Source of the DNA: Chryseobacterium sp. SN22
GTDB lineage: Bacteria > Bacteroidota > Bacteroidia > Flavobacteriales > Weeksellaceae
Direction of reading: 5' to 3'
Assembly: GCF_008329705.1 (NCBI RefSeq)
Contig: NZ_VTSX01000007.1
Coordinates: 62,001 to 126,000 of the forward strand
Length of the DNA stretch: 64,000 bases
Shown here: positions 1-7,914 of the stretch, one piece after another
Layout: every line of letters begins with the position of its first letter
How positions within the stretch are numbered: the first letter of the stretch is position 1
The notes under the pieces: generated by a model
What the model was told of the DNA's origin: nothing
The model's input: the letters and a program-made list of their open reading frames with translations, nothing else
Database searches by the model: none
Made by a program: the position numbers and the translations under genes

Positions 1-2
1 AC

Positions 3-212
3 ATTAACATCAAGAACCGTTCTAAATGCCGGCTGATCGTAAAAATAAACGGAAAAAAGTATTATAACCTGGATGTCCCGGCCAACGGGCAGAATTTCCT
101 GCTGGTTGAAAAAGGAGAGTATGTTCTGACTACCATGGTCTGCGATGCCAAGTATTCTTCCCTGAAGAAGATCAATAAGGATATTGAGATTGAGCTGAAC
201 TTGAGTGAATAG
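3..212 (+). CDS. C-terminal end of an unrecognised protein (5' end outside window)
   Basis: The frame is open from the window edge and closes with TAG at 210-212, giving about 69 C-terminal residues. The visible part is lysine/asparagine-rich with alternating beta-strand-like stretches (for example YYNLDVPANGQNFLLVEKGEY) and two cysteines, and ends in an acidic tail. It resembles a small beta-sandwich module of the kind found at the ends of secreted Flavobacteria proteins, but I do not recognise the family. A strong hairpin terminator follows within 20 bases, which supports this as the true gene end. Confidence 0.6.
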   Translation: MNIKNRSKCRLIVKINGKKYYNLDVPANGQNFLLVEKGEYVLTTMVCDAKYSSLKKINKDIEIELNLSE

Positions 213-230
213 AAGTAGAATAGAAACTGA

Positions 231-261
231 AAACCCGGTTAAGATTTCCTTAACCGGGTTT
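231..261. terminator. Bidirectional rho-independent terminator
   Basis: A perfect 13-bp stem (231-243 with 249-261) with a 5-nt loop lies between the stop of the partial plus-strand gene and the stop of accA on the minus strand. Runs of A before and T after the stem allow it to work for both convergent genes. Confidence 0.85.
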
Positions 262-265
262 TATT

Positions 266-1222
266 TTATCCTTTAAATTGCCCCATGGCAATAAATTTGT
301 CCTGTCTCTGGGTTTCCAGCTCTTTTCCTGTGAATTTTGAAAAGGCTTTGATATTTTGTAAGATCGAGCTTTTCAGGTTCAGGTAAGTGGTCTGGGGATC
401 GTAGTGTGCTCCGCCCAACGGTTCCTCCACGATGCCATCAATGAATTTTTCTCTTAAGGCATCTTTCGGGGTAAGGTTCAGGGCGTTGGCCGCATCTTCC
501 TTGTGGTCCCAGTTTCTCCAGAGGATGGAAGAGCAGCTTTCCGGTGCAATGACCGTATACCAGGTGTTCTCCAGCATGTATACCTTGTTTCCGACACCGA
601 TGCCTAATGCACCGCCGCTGGCCCCTTCACCGATAATGTAAGTGAAAATAGGCGTTTTCAACATGGTCATTTCAAAAATATTTCTGGCGATGGCCTCTCC
701 CTGGCCTCTTTCTTCTGCTTCAAGTCCCGGATAAGCTCCCGGTGTGTCCACCAACGTGACTACAGGAACTCTGAATTTTTCAGCAAGCTTCATCAGACGT
801 AATGCTTTACGGTATCCTTCAGGATTCGGCATTCCGAATCTGCGGTGCTGTCTTTCTTTGGTGGTTCTCCCTTTTTGGGTACCGATGATCATTACTTTCT
901 GGCCGTCAAGCGTGGCCAAACCTCCGATCATAGCAGGATCATCTGCGAAATTCCGGTCGCCGTGAAGTTCCAGGAAGCTTCCTTTATCCACCATTCCGTT
1001 AATATAGTCCAAAGTGTAAGGACGATCCGGATGGCGGGAAAGCTGTACTCTCTGCCAAGGGGTAAGATTTCCATAGATCTCTTTTTTCTTTTCTATGATT
1101 TTATCCTCGATCTGGCTGCATGCTAATTTTACATCAACACCACTTTCTTCTCCTACTAAAGAACAGGTTTGGTACTGGTCCATTAATTCTTTTATAGGAA
1201 GTTCGAAACTTAAATATTCCAT
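266..1222 (-). CDS. accA: Acetyl-CoA carboxylase carboxyltransferase subunit alpha
   Basis: The product is the alpha subunit of the carboxyltransferase, which with AccD moves the carboxyl group from carboxybiotin to acetyl-CoA to make malonyl-CoA for fatty-acid synthesis in the cytoplasm. Its 318 residues match the usual length. It begins [10 protein letters not shown], with the AccA helical N-terminus, and carries the crotonase-like core: DTPGAYPG near residue 160, then [15 protein letters not shown] near 200 forming the oxyanion-hole region. The ATG at 1220-1222 starts in the position typical of the family. gltX lies about 50 bases upstream on the same strand. accB and accC are 17 kb away and accD is not in this window. 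Confidence 0.96.
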   Translation of the reverse strand: MEYLSFELPIKELMDQYQTCSLVGEESGVDVKLACSQIEDKIIEKKKEIYGNLTPWQRVQLSRHPDRPYTLDYINGMVDKGSFLELHGDRNFADDPAMIGGLATLDGQKVMIIGTQKGRTTKERQHRRFGMPNPEGYRKALRLMKLAEKFRVPVVTLVDTPGAYPGLEAEERGQGEAIARNIFEMTMLKTPIFTYIIGEGASGGALGIGVGNKVYMLENTWYTVIAPESCSSILWRNWDHKEDAANALNLTPKDALREKFIDGIVEEPLGGAHYDPQTTYLNLKSSILQNIKAFSKFTGKELETQRQDKFIAMGQFKG

Positions 1223-1269
1223 TCTTGAAGTAAATTAAATCTTTCAAATGTATGAAAAATTATCAAAAT

Positions 1270-2775
1270 CTATTTAAAATTATTCACGGCATTGTTTATA
1301 CGGGCGGTAGTTTCCTCTTTTCCAAGAAGTTCCATGATGTCCGGGACATCCGGGCCCTTCAGTTCGCCTACCAGGGATAGTCTCAGCGGCATCATTACTT
1401 TACCCATTCCCAATCCTTTGTTTTCCGCAAAATCATGAACCGCCTGCTTTAGGTTTTCAGCGCTGAATTCCACTGTTTCCAGTTGTTTGGCAAGCTCCTG
1501 TAACAGTCCGGAAGTTTCATCATTCCACGCTTTTTTTGCTGCCTTTTCATCGTAGGATCCGGGTGCTTCAAAGAAAAACTTCCCGTTTTCATAAATATCT
1601 TTCGGAAAAGTGGCCCTTTCTTTCATCAGGTGAATTACCTTCAGGAGTTTATCATCGGGAAGCGTCAGGTTTAAGTCTGAATCTTTTAAAATCTGAAGCA
1701 GCTCTTCATCCGATTTCTGCTGCATATACTGGTGGTTGAACCATTCCGCTTTTTCTTTGCTGAATCGGGCACCGGCTTTATGAACTTTATTTAAATCAAA
1801 TTCTTTGGCCATTTCGTCGAGCGATAAAATTTCCTTATCATCTGCAGGCGACCAGCCTAATAATGCTACCATGTTGATAAAGGCTTCAGGAAGATAGCCG
1901 CTTTCACGGTATCCTTTGGAAACATTTCCTGTGGCAGGATCCGTAAAGTTCAGCGGGAATACCGGAAACCCGAATTTATCGCCATCCCTTTTACTCAGTT
2001 TTCCTTTACCTTCCGGTTTTAAAATCAGGGAAAGATGGGCAAACTGAGGGGCCTGCCAGTTCATGGCTTCATATAATAAGGTATGGAGCCCTAAAGAAGG
2101 CAGCCATTCTTCACCGCGGATCACATGGGAGATTTCCATTTCATGATCGTCGATAATGTTGGCAAAATGATAGGTCGGCATCCCGTCATTTTTTACCAGA
2201 ACCTTATCGTCTAAAGTATTGGTATTGACGGAGAATTTTCCGCGGATGATGTCTTCAAGGTTCAAAGTACGGTCTACCGGCATTCTGAAACGCACGACAT
2301 ACGGGGTCTTTTCATCCAGCAGTTGCTGAACTTCTTCTTCAGAAAGCGTTAAGCTGTTTCTGAGCTGATTCCTGGTTTTGTTGTCGTAAGAGAAAACATC
2401 GCCTCTTGCTTCATATTCACCACGGATGGCATCCAGTTCTTCAGCCGTATCAAAAGCGATGTAGGCATAATCTGTTTTTAAGATCTGCTCTGTGTATCGG
2501 TCGTAGATGTCTCTTCTTTCGGATTGTCTGTACGGAGCAAATTTTCCTCCTTTTTTGGGACTTTCATCGGCGATGATTCCGCACCATTCAAGGGCTTCCT
2601 CAATGTATTCTTCTGCTCCTTCCACGTATCTTGCAGTGTCTGTATCTTCTATTCTCAATATAAATTCACCGCCCTGGTTTTTAGCAAAAAGATAATCATA
2701 TAATGCCGTTCTTACGCCGCCCAAGTGTAAAGGTCCCGTAGGACTTGGGGCAAAACGTACTCTTACTTTGTCCAT
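1270..2775 (-). CDS. gltX: Glutamate--tRNA ligase
   Basis: This class I aminoacyl-tRNA synthetase charges tRNA-Glu with glutamate. The class I signature is HLGG at residues 17-20 (usual HIGH) after RFAPSPTGPL, and the second signature is KLSKR at about 259-263 (usual KMSKS). The 501 residues fit bacterial GltX. The longest frame begins seven codons earlier at TTG 2794-2796, but that triplet lies inside a TAACTTTG -7 promoter element (2794-2801), so the ATG at 2773-2775 is chosen. It probably heads a transcript that continues into accA. I do not see whether it is discriminating or non-discriminating; that cannot be read from motifs alone. Confidence 0.95.
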   Translation of the reverse strand: MDKVRVRFAPSPTGPLHLGGVRTALYDYLFAKNQGGEFILRIEDTDTARYVEGAEEYIEEALEWCGIIADESPKKGGKFAPYRQSERRDIYDRYTEQILKTDYAYIAFDTAEELDAIRGEYEARGDVFSYDNKTRNQLRNSLTLSEEEVQQLLDEKTPYVVRFRMPVDRTLNLEDIIRGKFSVNTNTLDDKVLVKNDGMPTYHFANIIDDHEMEISHVIRGEEWLPSLGLHTLLYEAMNWQAPQFAHLSLILKPEGKGKLSKRDGDKFGFPVFPLNFTDPATGNVSKGYRESGYLPEAFINMVALLGWSPADDKEILSLDEMAKEFDLNKVHKAGARFSKEKAEWFNHQYMQQKSDEELLQILKDSDLNLTLPDDKLLKVIHLMKERATFPKDIYENGKFFFEAPGSYDEKAAKKAWNDETSGLLQELAKQLETVEFSAENLKQAVHDFAENKGLGMGKVMMPLRLSLVGELKGPDVPDIMELLGKEETTARINNAVNNFK

Positions 2776-2793
2776 TTCAATTTTATTTTGGTG

Positions 2794-2801
2794 CAAAGTT
2801 A
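2794..2801 (-). promoter_or_regulatory. -7 element of gltX promoter
   Basis: Read on the minus strand this is TAACTTTG, a full match to the Bacteroidetes TAnnTTTG box, placed 18 bases upstream of the chosen gltX ATG. No TTG is seen at the expected -33 distance, so confidence is moderate. Confidence 0.4.
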
Positions 2802-2828
2802 AGGGACTTTCCTTTAAAAAAGGAAATT

Positions 2829-3743
2829 CTATTTTGGATTTTTAAGAAGGATATAGTTTTTATATTCCCCGAAACGGATTTTCAGTAAGTCTTCGATCGG
2901 CTGCAGGTATTTGTCTTTCTTTTTCCAGACTGCCTGGGATTTATCATGATTAAATACAAAAGAGTAGGAGGCAATGGCTTCGGCCATTACTTTAGGATGG
3001 GTTCCTGTAAATCTGGTTACCCGGTCAACCGTGTTATAATTAAATTCGTCTTTCGGCGCTTCTTCCAGCTTCTTATCGGTATGTCCGTAATAATAGACAA
3101 AGTTATTGGCCTTTAAAGACATCGTTCTTTTGGATTTTACGGAGCTGTAATGGTAAACAGGTGCATTTAAAGCCAGTACTTTCAGCTTTTCTCCCCTTTC
3201 AGAGCCGTTTTCATAATTTTCGATGGAATTGAATTTTCTGAATCCCTGGGAATCGATATATGCCCTTATATTAGGATTGTATTTGAACATTCTGATCTCG
3301 TTTTTATGAACCCTTCTGCTGTTCCGGATATGGTTGTAATCGCCCCAGAAATGGATGAATGGCTGAAGCAGTCCTTCCACTTCCTGGTATTGATCGGCTT
3401 CCTTCATCTTTTCCAGGATTAAAGGATAATCTTTTTCATGCAACACCTCATCTGCTTGGATATGAATTACCCAATCTGCTGAGGGGGACACATGGGTAAA
3501 TGCAATATTGCACTGCTGGGCAAAAATTTTACCGCCGCGCGTCAGTGAGTCGTCCCAAACCGTATCGATGATCTTTATCTTCGGGTCTCCGATATTTTCA
3601 ATCGCTTCTCTGGTTCCGTCGGTAGAGTCTCCGACAGCAATTACAAATTCATCACATAATGGAAGAACTGATTGAATGGATTCTATGAAAGGAACTCCGT
3701 AAGTAAAGCCATTTCTGACATAGCTGAATGCGCTGATTCTCAT
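2829..3743 (-). CDS. Glycosyltransferase family 2-like protein
   Basis: The 304-residue cytoplasmic protein has the GT-A Rossmann-like start of family 2 transferases (FSYVRNG, then VPFIESIQSVLPLCDEFVIAVGDSTDGT). The strand with IHIQADEVLHE near residue 100 sits where the metal-binding DXD motif is expected; here it reads QADEV, so the metal-binding residues are D and E. Beyond residue 150 it is rich in aromatic and basic residues and has no membrane segments. It probably transfers a sugar to a surface glycan. The gene lies just upstream of gltX and downstream of the glycan cluster, which is consistent with a peripheral member. Donor and acceptor cannot be read from the sequence. Confidence 0.8.
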   Translation of the reverse strand: MRISAFSYVRNGFTYGVPFIESIQSVLPLCDEFVIAVGDSTDGTREAIENIGDPKIKIIDTVWDDSLTRGGKIFAQQCNIAFTHVSPSADWVIHIQADEVLHEKDYPLILEKMKEADQYQEVEGLLQPFIHFWGDYNHIRNSRRVHKNEIRMFKYNPNIRAYIDSQGFRKFNSIENYENGSERGEKLKVLALNAPVYHYSSVKSKRTMSLKANNFVYYYGHTDKKLEEAPKDEFNYNTVDRVTRFTGTHPKVMAEAIASYSFVFNHDKSQAVWKKKDKYLQPIEDLLKIRFGEYKNYILLKNPK

Positions 3744-3798
3744 TTAGTAATATTAGCAAAAAGCAAAAATCTCACTTTTTTTCTGAAGCCGCAATTAT

Positions 3799-3815
3799 TT
3801 TTGAAAATTAATTTA
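3799..3815 (+). repeat. 17-bp direct repeat, copy 1
   Basis: The sequence ttttgaaaattaattta occurs here and again, identically, at 4067-4083 in the same intergenic region. It is AT-rich, so chance is possible, but a 17-base perfect match within 300 bases is unusual. Confidence 0.5.
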
Positions 3816-4066
3816 TATTCAGTTCACTTACCCTAAAGATGTGCTGAAAAGTGATGTAGATACAATCTAAGATATATTCGAGAATTAGTATAGATAGCTT
3901 TAACTGTCGGGAAAATTAAGCGTATTTCTTTTTATCATGAGCCAGTCAGTGAATTATGTAATAAATGTTTAGTTAAAATAAATTTTTCTGAATAAATGTG
4001 ATTTTTGTTTATAAAGTCGTTATTTTAATTTTCAATATCTAAAATAGTTTTTTTGTTCACCTGTTA

Positions 4067-4083
4067 TTTTGAAAATTAATTTA
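4067..4083 (+). repeat. 17-bp direct repeat, copy 2 (overlaps cupin promoter region)
   Basis: This is the second copy of the repeat at 3799-3815. Its last two bases run into the TACTTTTG box at 4082-4089 ahead of the cupin gene. Confidence 0.5.
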
Positions 4084-4109
4084 CTTTTGTAGCCTTAAAC
4101 ATTACAGAC

Positions 4110-4454
4110 ATGTTAGAAATCGGAGAAAGACCCTGGGGTAAATATTTTGTTTTGGCCGATGAGCCGAATTACAAATTAAAAAGAATTGAAGTGAACCCGG
4201 GGCAGAAATTATCGTATCAGTATCATCACAAAAGACAGGAACAGTGGACGGTCATCGAAGGAAATGCGACTGTGGTCCTGGATGATAAGGAAATCAGCCT
4301 GAATTATGGAGAAAGTATTTTCATTCCTCTGGGGGCAAAACACCGGATGATGAATCTTTCCGATAAGCCTGTTGTTTTTATAGAGGTACAAACCGGGACT
4401 TATTTTGGAGAAGATGACATCGTAAGGCTGGAAGACGAGTACGAGCGGCAATAA
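4110..4454 (+). CDS. Cupin, mannose-6-phosphate isomerase type II C-terminal-like
   Basis: This is a single-domain cupin of 114 residues. The opening ERPWGKYFVL and the core RIEVNPGQKLSYQYHHKRQEQW match the isomerase domain of type II phosphomannose isomerase/guanylyltransferase proteins. Likely metal ligands are H39, H40, E44 and H78 (GAKHRM). The guanylyltransferase half is absent, so the likely reaction, if enzymatic, is fructose-6-phosphate to mannose-6-phosphate, feeding GDP-mannose for glycans. Standalone cupins of this type may also act in other sugar isomerisations. It stands alone on the plus strand inside a minus-strand glycosyltransferase cluster, which fits a sugar-precursor role, and is followed 16 bases later by a lipoprotein gene. 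Confidence 0.82.
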   Translation: MLEIGERPWGKYFVLADEPNYKLKRIEVNPGQKLSYQYHHKRQEQWTVIEGNATVVLDDKEISLNYGESIFIPLGAKHRMMNLSDKPVVFIEVQTGTYFGEDDIVRLEDEYERQ

Positions 4455-4470
4455 TAATTACACACTAAGG

Positions 4471-5715
4471 ATGTCCGCTTATATAAGAAAACAGAATATT
4501 CTGATTATTCTGCTTCTGATTTTTTCATTTTCCTGTTCAAGAGAGGAAGAGGGTTTGTATGCTGAAAATGTAGAGCCTGTTTCAAATGAGAATACTTACA
4601 CAGGCCCTGTAGATTACCTTACCGATATCGGAACCATTAACATCAATGTTATGGCCAATGGAAATCATCCCGGAAGGAATGACCAGTCATTTATTAAAAA
4701 TATCAATGCACCTAATTTCGGATACTGCCATCCGGATGTTCAATATTTCCCCAACGGCTTCAACGGATACAAGTACTGGATGGTTTTTACTCCGTATTTC
4801 GGTGCTATCGGAGCAAATCCAAATGCTACCAGATATGAAAATCCTACTGTTGTCGTTTCAAACGATGGGTTGAATTGGATTTCTCCAAACGGAATTGATT
4901 CTCCGCTCCAAAAATGTCCGTCTGATAAAGAAAGTTTTACAGAAAACAAAAATGATGTAAAACAGGGATATTGGTCTGATGTAGATATGACATTTGAAAA
5001 CGGTAAATTTTCTCTTTATTACAGAGCCAGCTTTGTAAAGGCATCTTCCCTACTATCAAGGGGTGCCAAGAATAACAATAATATACGCAAGCTTTCTAAA
5101 AATGCTCAGAGAACAATTGTAAGGCAAACATCTACAGACGGAATCCATTGGAATCCATTGGAAGCTGCTTATACAAGCAATTCGCCGCATGCTCCAAAAA
5201 ATAATCATATGCTTTCACCAAGTTTTGTTTATACAGGAAATAAATATGTGAGTTATGAGGTTGAAAATAATATAAGTCCTAACTTCCCTGGTAATGATCC
5301 TTCTTATGTCATAAGAAGAACCTCTGATAACGGATTGGATTTCTCAAATTTTAAACAATGTCAAGTTGTTAACTTTACTAATAAACCTTGGACTGAGGTG
5401 AATCCAGTATTTGCTCCCTGGCATATTCAGGCAACTTATGTAGATGGATACTATTTTTTGTGTATTGCTGCCGGTGATGTTAAAAATTATACTGCAGATA
5501 CGCTTTATCTGGCATTTTCTAAAGACGGATTAAATTTTAAAGTATTACCAAAACCTTTGGTTGAACATAATACCTATAGATCATGCGTCTTTCCGATGGC
5601 AACTACAGATGACACCATCAACTTTGGGGCTGTAATTGCTTATAAAACCGGAGTATTTAAGTATAGAGAGTTTCAGCTAAATAAAAAAAAGTTAGAAGCT
5701 TGTCTAATTAAGTAG
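4471..5715 (+). CDS. Secreted lipoprotein with beta-propeller-like (glycoside hydrolase clan J / sialidase-type) repeats
   Basis: The N-terminus has a basic start, a hydrophobic core and the lipobox FSFSC, so it is probably a lipoprotein. The mature 390 residues show repeated blade-like segments: NDGLNW near 133, STDGIHW near 220, TSDNGLDF near 288 and SKDGLNF near 350. Each is an Asp-box-like turn followed by a tryptophan or phenylalanine. This pattern, with strands of the type YWSDVDMTFENGKFSLYYRA, resembles five-bladed propellers of families GH32/43/68 or sialidases, but a catalytic triad is not assignable by eye. A 10-base unit, ggaatccatt, is tandemly duplicated within the gene at about 5142-5161. 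It sits in a surface-glycan cluster and could bind or trim that glycan. Confidence 0.6.
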   Translation: MSAYIRKQNILIILLLIFSFSCSREEEGLYAENVEPVSNENTYTGPVDYLTDIGTININVMANGNHPGRNDQSFIKNINAPNFGYCHPDVQYFPNGFNGYKYWMVFTPYFGAIGANPNATRYENPTVVVSNDGLNWISPNGIDSPLQKCPSDKESFTENKNDVKQGYWSDVDMTFENGKFSLYYRASFVKASSLLSRGAKNNNNIRKLSKNAQRTIVRQTSTDGIHWNPLEAAYTSNSPHAPKNNHMLSPSFVYTGNKYVSYEVENNISPNFPGNDPSYVIRRTSDNGLDFSNFKQCQVVNFTNKPWTEVNPVFAPWHIQATYVDGYYFLCIAAGDVKNYTADTLYLAFSKDGLNFKVLPKPLVEHNTYRSCVFPMATTDDTINFGAVIAYKTGVFKYREFQLNKKKLEACLIK

Positions 5716-5795
5716 AAACTATGTATTTTACTTAATCTTTGAAAGTATAGTATTTATATTTTATCGCAAATCCGATTTTTATTTTGTGAATAATC

Positions 5796-5866
5796 TCCTG
5801 CAGATGGCACAAGTCTGGCGGAATTTATATTTATGTATATACGTGTAACTATCTTAATCTGCAGGA
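5796..5866. repeat. Inverted repeat element in intergenic DNA
   Basis: Perfect 10-bp arms, tcctgcagat at 5796-5805 and atctgcagga at 5857-5866, face each other across 51 bases, between the lipoprotein stop (5715) and the end of the next minus-strand gene (5954). Flanking runs of T are present, but the loop is too long for a standard terminator. It may be a dispersed repeat; copy number needs a genome search. Confidence 0.5.
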
Positions 5867-5953
5867 AATTATATTTCAAGTTAAATTTAACTGAATTCCC
5901 CGTATTAACCATTGGATGCTTTTTATCCCTGTTGTATAAATTATACTTTTTAA

Positions 5954-6763
5954 CTAAAATAATCCAAATCTTTTTCTTTTTTCCCAGTTACTTTGGAAAA
6001 TTACACCCAGATATATTTTTTTTAATTTTTCGATATTATGAAACTTTTTTTCTAATCTATATTGTTTTTCATAATGATATACTTTGAAAAAGCCTTCAAC
6101 CGGATAGATGTCTATCAATTTGCTTTTTAAAAGATATTCTCCATATATAACGCATTCGGATGGAGAGGTTACTTTATCAATTTCATTAAAGAAATCGATA
6201 AAAGTTTTATTTTGTTGTTTTAAATATACTTCTATGAAATGATTCCAAACCTTACAGCTCCACAGATAAGGAGAAGGGCCGTAATCCCATTCTTTCCCTT
6301 TGTTTCCGAAGAGAGGACGGGTTGCTCGTAATGCTTCTTTGAAGAAAATATTTTCAGAGTCCAGCTGTATATTTTCCATAGTTTCCAGGAAAGGCTTTGA
6401 TTCGTGCATGATGGTGTATGGGGTGCTTTCATCATATAAAAAATCCGAGTAGTGAAAATCTTTAATAAACTCTGAATCAGAATCGATACATAAATAATTT
6501 TCGCATATATTCAGCCTGTATACGTGAGATTTTACGATTTGTTGATATCTCCATCCATCTTTATTATCTGCAATAATAATATCAGAATCTTTATAAATAT
6601 TATATTCTTTCAACTTATCTTTAAAAAAATCAAAGTCTTCGTCATTAACGGAAATAATAACAGGAATCTCATCTTTATTATGCTTTTCAATCGAACGTAT
6701 AAGATTGTTAGCCCTTTCAAAATCTGGCCTATACGTTTTAATAAACAAAATTAGGGAATGCAT
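5954..6763 (-). CDS. Glycosyltransferase-like protein (DUF6492 type)
   Basis: The protein has 269 residues from ATG 6761-6763. The longer frame from TTG 6796 would overlap the upstream gene and is rejected. It starts HSLILFIKTYRPDFERANNLIRSI and carries YLCIDSDSEF near residue 90, a DXD-type motif expected for a nucleotide-sugar transferase. The middle has aromatic motifs (GPSPYLWSCKVWNHF) and SECVIYGEYL near 205, both typical of the DUF6492 glycosyltransferase-like group as I remember it. It has no membrane segments. Eleven bases separate it from the upstream glycosyltransferase. The gene is visibly more AT-rich than the genes around gltX, a common mark of exchanged glycan genes. Confidence 0.65.
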   Translation of the reverse strand: MHSLILFIKTYRPDFERANNLIRSIEKHNKDEIPVIISVNDEDFDFFKDKLKEYNIYKDSDIIIADNKDGWRYQQIVKSHVYRLNICENYLCIDSDSEFIKDFHYSDFLYDESTPYTIMHESKPFLETMENIQLDSENIFFKEALRATRPLFGNKGKEWDYGPSPYLWSCKVWNHFIEVYLKQQNKTFIDFFNEIDKVTSPSECVIYGEYLLKSKLIDIYPVEGFFKVYHYEKQYRLEKKFHNIEKLKKIYLGVIFQSNWEKRKRFGLF

Positions 6764-6774
6764 TTGTATATTAT

Positions 6775-7914
6775 TTAATTTATTATAGCACTCCAAAATT
6801 TAAGAGTTCTGCTTTCAGAAAAATTATTTTTAAAATACTCTTTACCCCGGTTTCTTATGGTTTCATAATAAGTCCCGTCCTGTAGTAATGCTATGATATA
6901 ATCTTTGAATATTTCCGGATCATTATTCACCAGGCACCCATTGTCGGATTTCGACGAAAAGCCGTCAACTGCCCGTTCCGTTCCTATAACAGGAAGTCCG
7001 AAAGATAAGGCTTCCACAACTTTTATTTTTATACCGGTTCCTTTGAGCATAGGGCAGATGGCTATTCTGCTTTCTGAATAATAGCTGCTGAGATCTTCTG
7101 CGAAAATAACTTTTGCTATGTTTTTATAATCAGCGATATGTTTGCAGACCCTTCCTACTACACATATTTTTATAGTTTCCGGAAGCAGCGGCAAAACATT
7201 CTCCAAAAACCACTGTATCCCTTCTATATTAAAAGGATTGTCTGAGCCCGTGAAAATAAGATCGTATTGCTTTTCCTTATTTTCATCAATAAAGTTTTCG
7301 GGGAAACTCGGCGGGATATTGACGACCTGATCTCCTAAAAAGCTTTTAAAAACGAAAAACTCCTCATTTGAAATTGTAACTATTTTATCAAATTTAGATA
7401 AGTTATTTATTTCTTCATTAAACCGACGGCCAACATTTAATGATCTGTTTTTATAAAATTCGTTTAAGGTAATCCAATCATGAGTGTCTACAATTTTGAG
7501 ACAATTTTTCATAGAGTCCGGATCTAATAAATCCGCCCAAAATTCATAATTGATGATAATGGCATCGTATTTCTTTTTATTAAAAATATCTTTGAATTCT
7601 TTTTTCGCAAAGTCTGTTAATGACTGATTAGATAGACTTGGTTTTGTATAAGCTTTTAAAATTTTATACTTCCAATATTCTATTGTTGTTTTTTTCTTAG
7701 GAGGTCTGGGTGTTATAAAAAATAAATTGTCGACAATATTTTCATCAAAATCGTTAGTATCCTGCATATCTCTATAGATATGTTTTACCCCAACCAGATC
7801 AATACGGTGTCCCAGCTTTTTTAAAATAGTAAGTGTGGTTTTCGCTCTCACTACGTTTCCCGCTCTATTGGAGAATGGATTTTCCGGGAAAAAAAATAAA
7901 ATCTTTTTTGACAT
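6775..7914 (-). CDS. Glycosyltransferase, GT4-like (GT-B fold)
   Basis: This is a 379-residue cytosolic protein. The N-terminal half begins KILFFFPENPFSNRAGNVVRAKTT, the glycine/asparagine acceptor loop of GT-B transferases. The C-terminal half has LIFTGSDNPFNIEGIQWFLENVLPLLPE near 215 and a donor-binding segment GTGIKIKVVEALSFGLPVIGTERAVDGF near 300-325, containing the family's E...GLP pattern. It probably transfers a nucleotide-sugar-derived residue during surface glycan assembly. It directly abuts the next upstream glycosyltransferase gene with no spacer (ATG at 7912-7914, upstream stop from 7915), consistent with one operon. Codon use is AT-rich. Confidence 0.85.
   Translation of the reverse strand: MSKKILFFFPENPFSNRAGNVVRAKTTLTILKKLGHRIDLVGVKHIYRDMQDTNDFDENIVDNLFFITPRPPKKKTTIEYWKYKILKAYTKPSLSNQSLTDFAKKEFKDIFNKKKYDAIIINYEFWADLLDPDSMKNCLKIVDTHDWITLNEFYKNRSLNVGRRFNEEINNLSKFDKIVTISNEEFFVFKSFLGDQVVNIPPSFPENFIDENKEKQYDLIFTGSDNPFNIEGIQWFLENVLPLLPETIKICVVGRVCKHIADYKNIAKVIFAEDLSSYYSESRIAICPMLKGTGIKIKVVEALSFGLPVIGTERAVDGFSSKSDNGCLVNNDPEIFKDYIIALLQDGTYYETIRNRGKEYFKNNFSESRTLKFWSAIIN

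Larger units (their letters stand above)
3744..4109. other. 366-base AT-rich intergenic region between divergent genes
   Basis: No open frame of credible composition was found on either strand. The region holds two copies of a 17-bp direct repeat (3799-3815 and 4067-4083). On the plus strand there is a TACTTTTG -7-like box at 4082-4089, 20 bases before the cupin ATG. A TTG at 4053-4055 is 26 bases upstream of that box, longer than the usual 17-23. Confidence 0.6.

Noticed and set aside
5833-6087. 84-codon plus-strand frame
   Set aside because: It is a phenylalanine/tyrosine-rich reading of AT-rich DNA antisense to the DUF6492-like gene, with no promoter.
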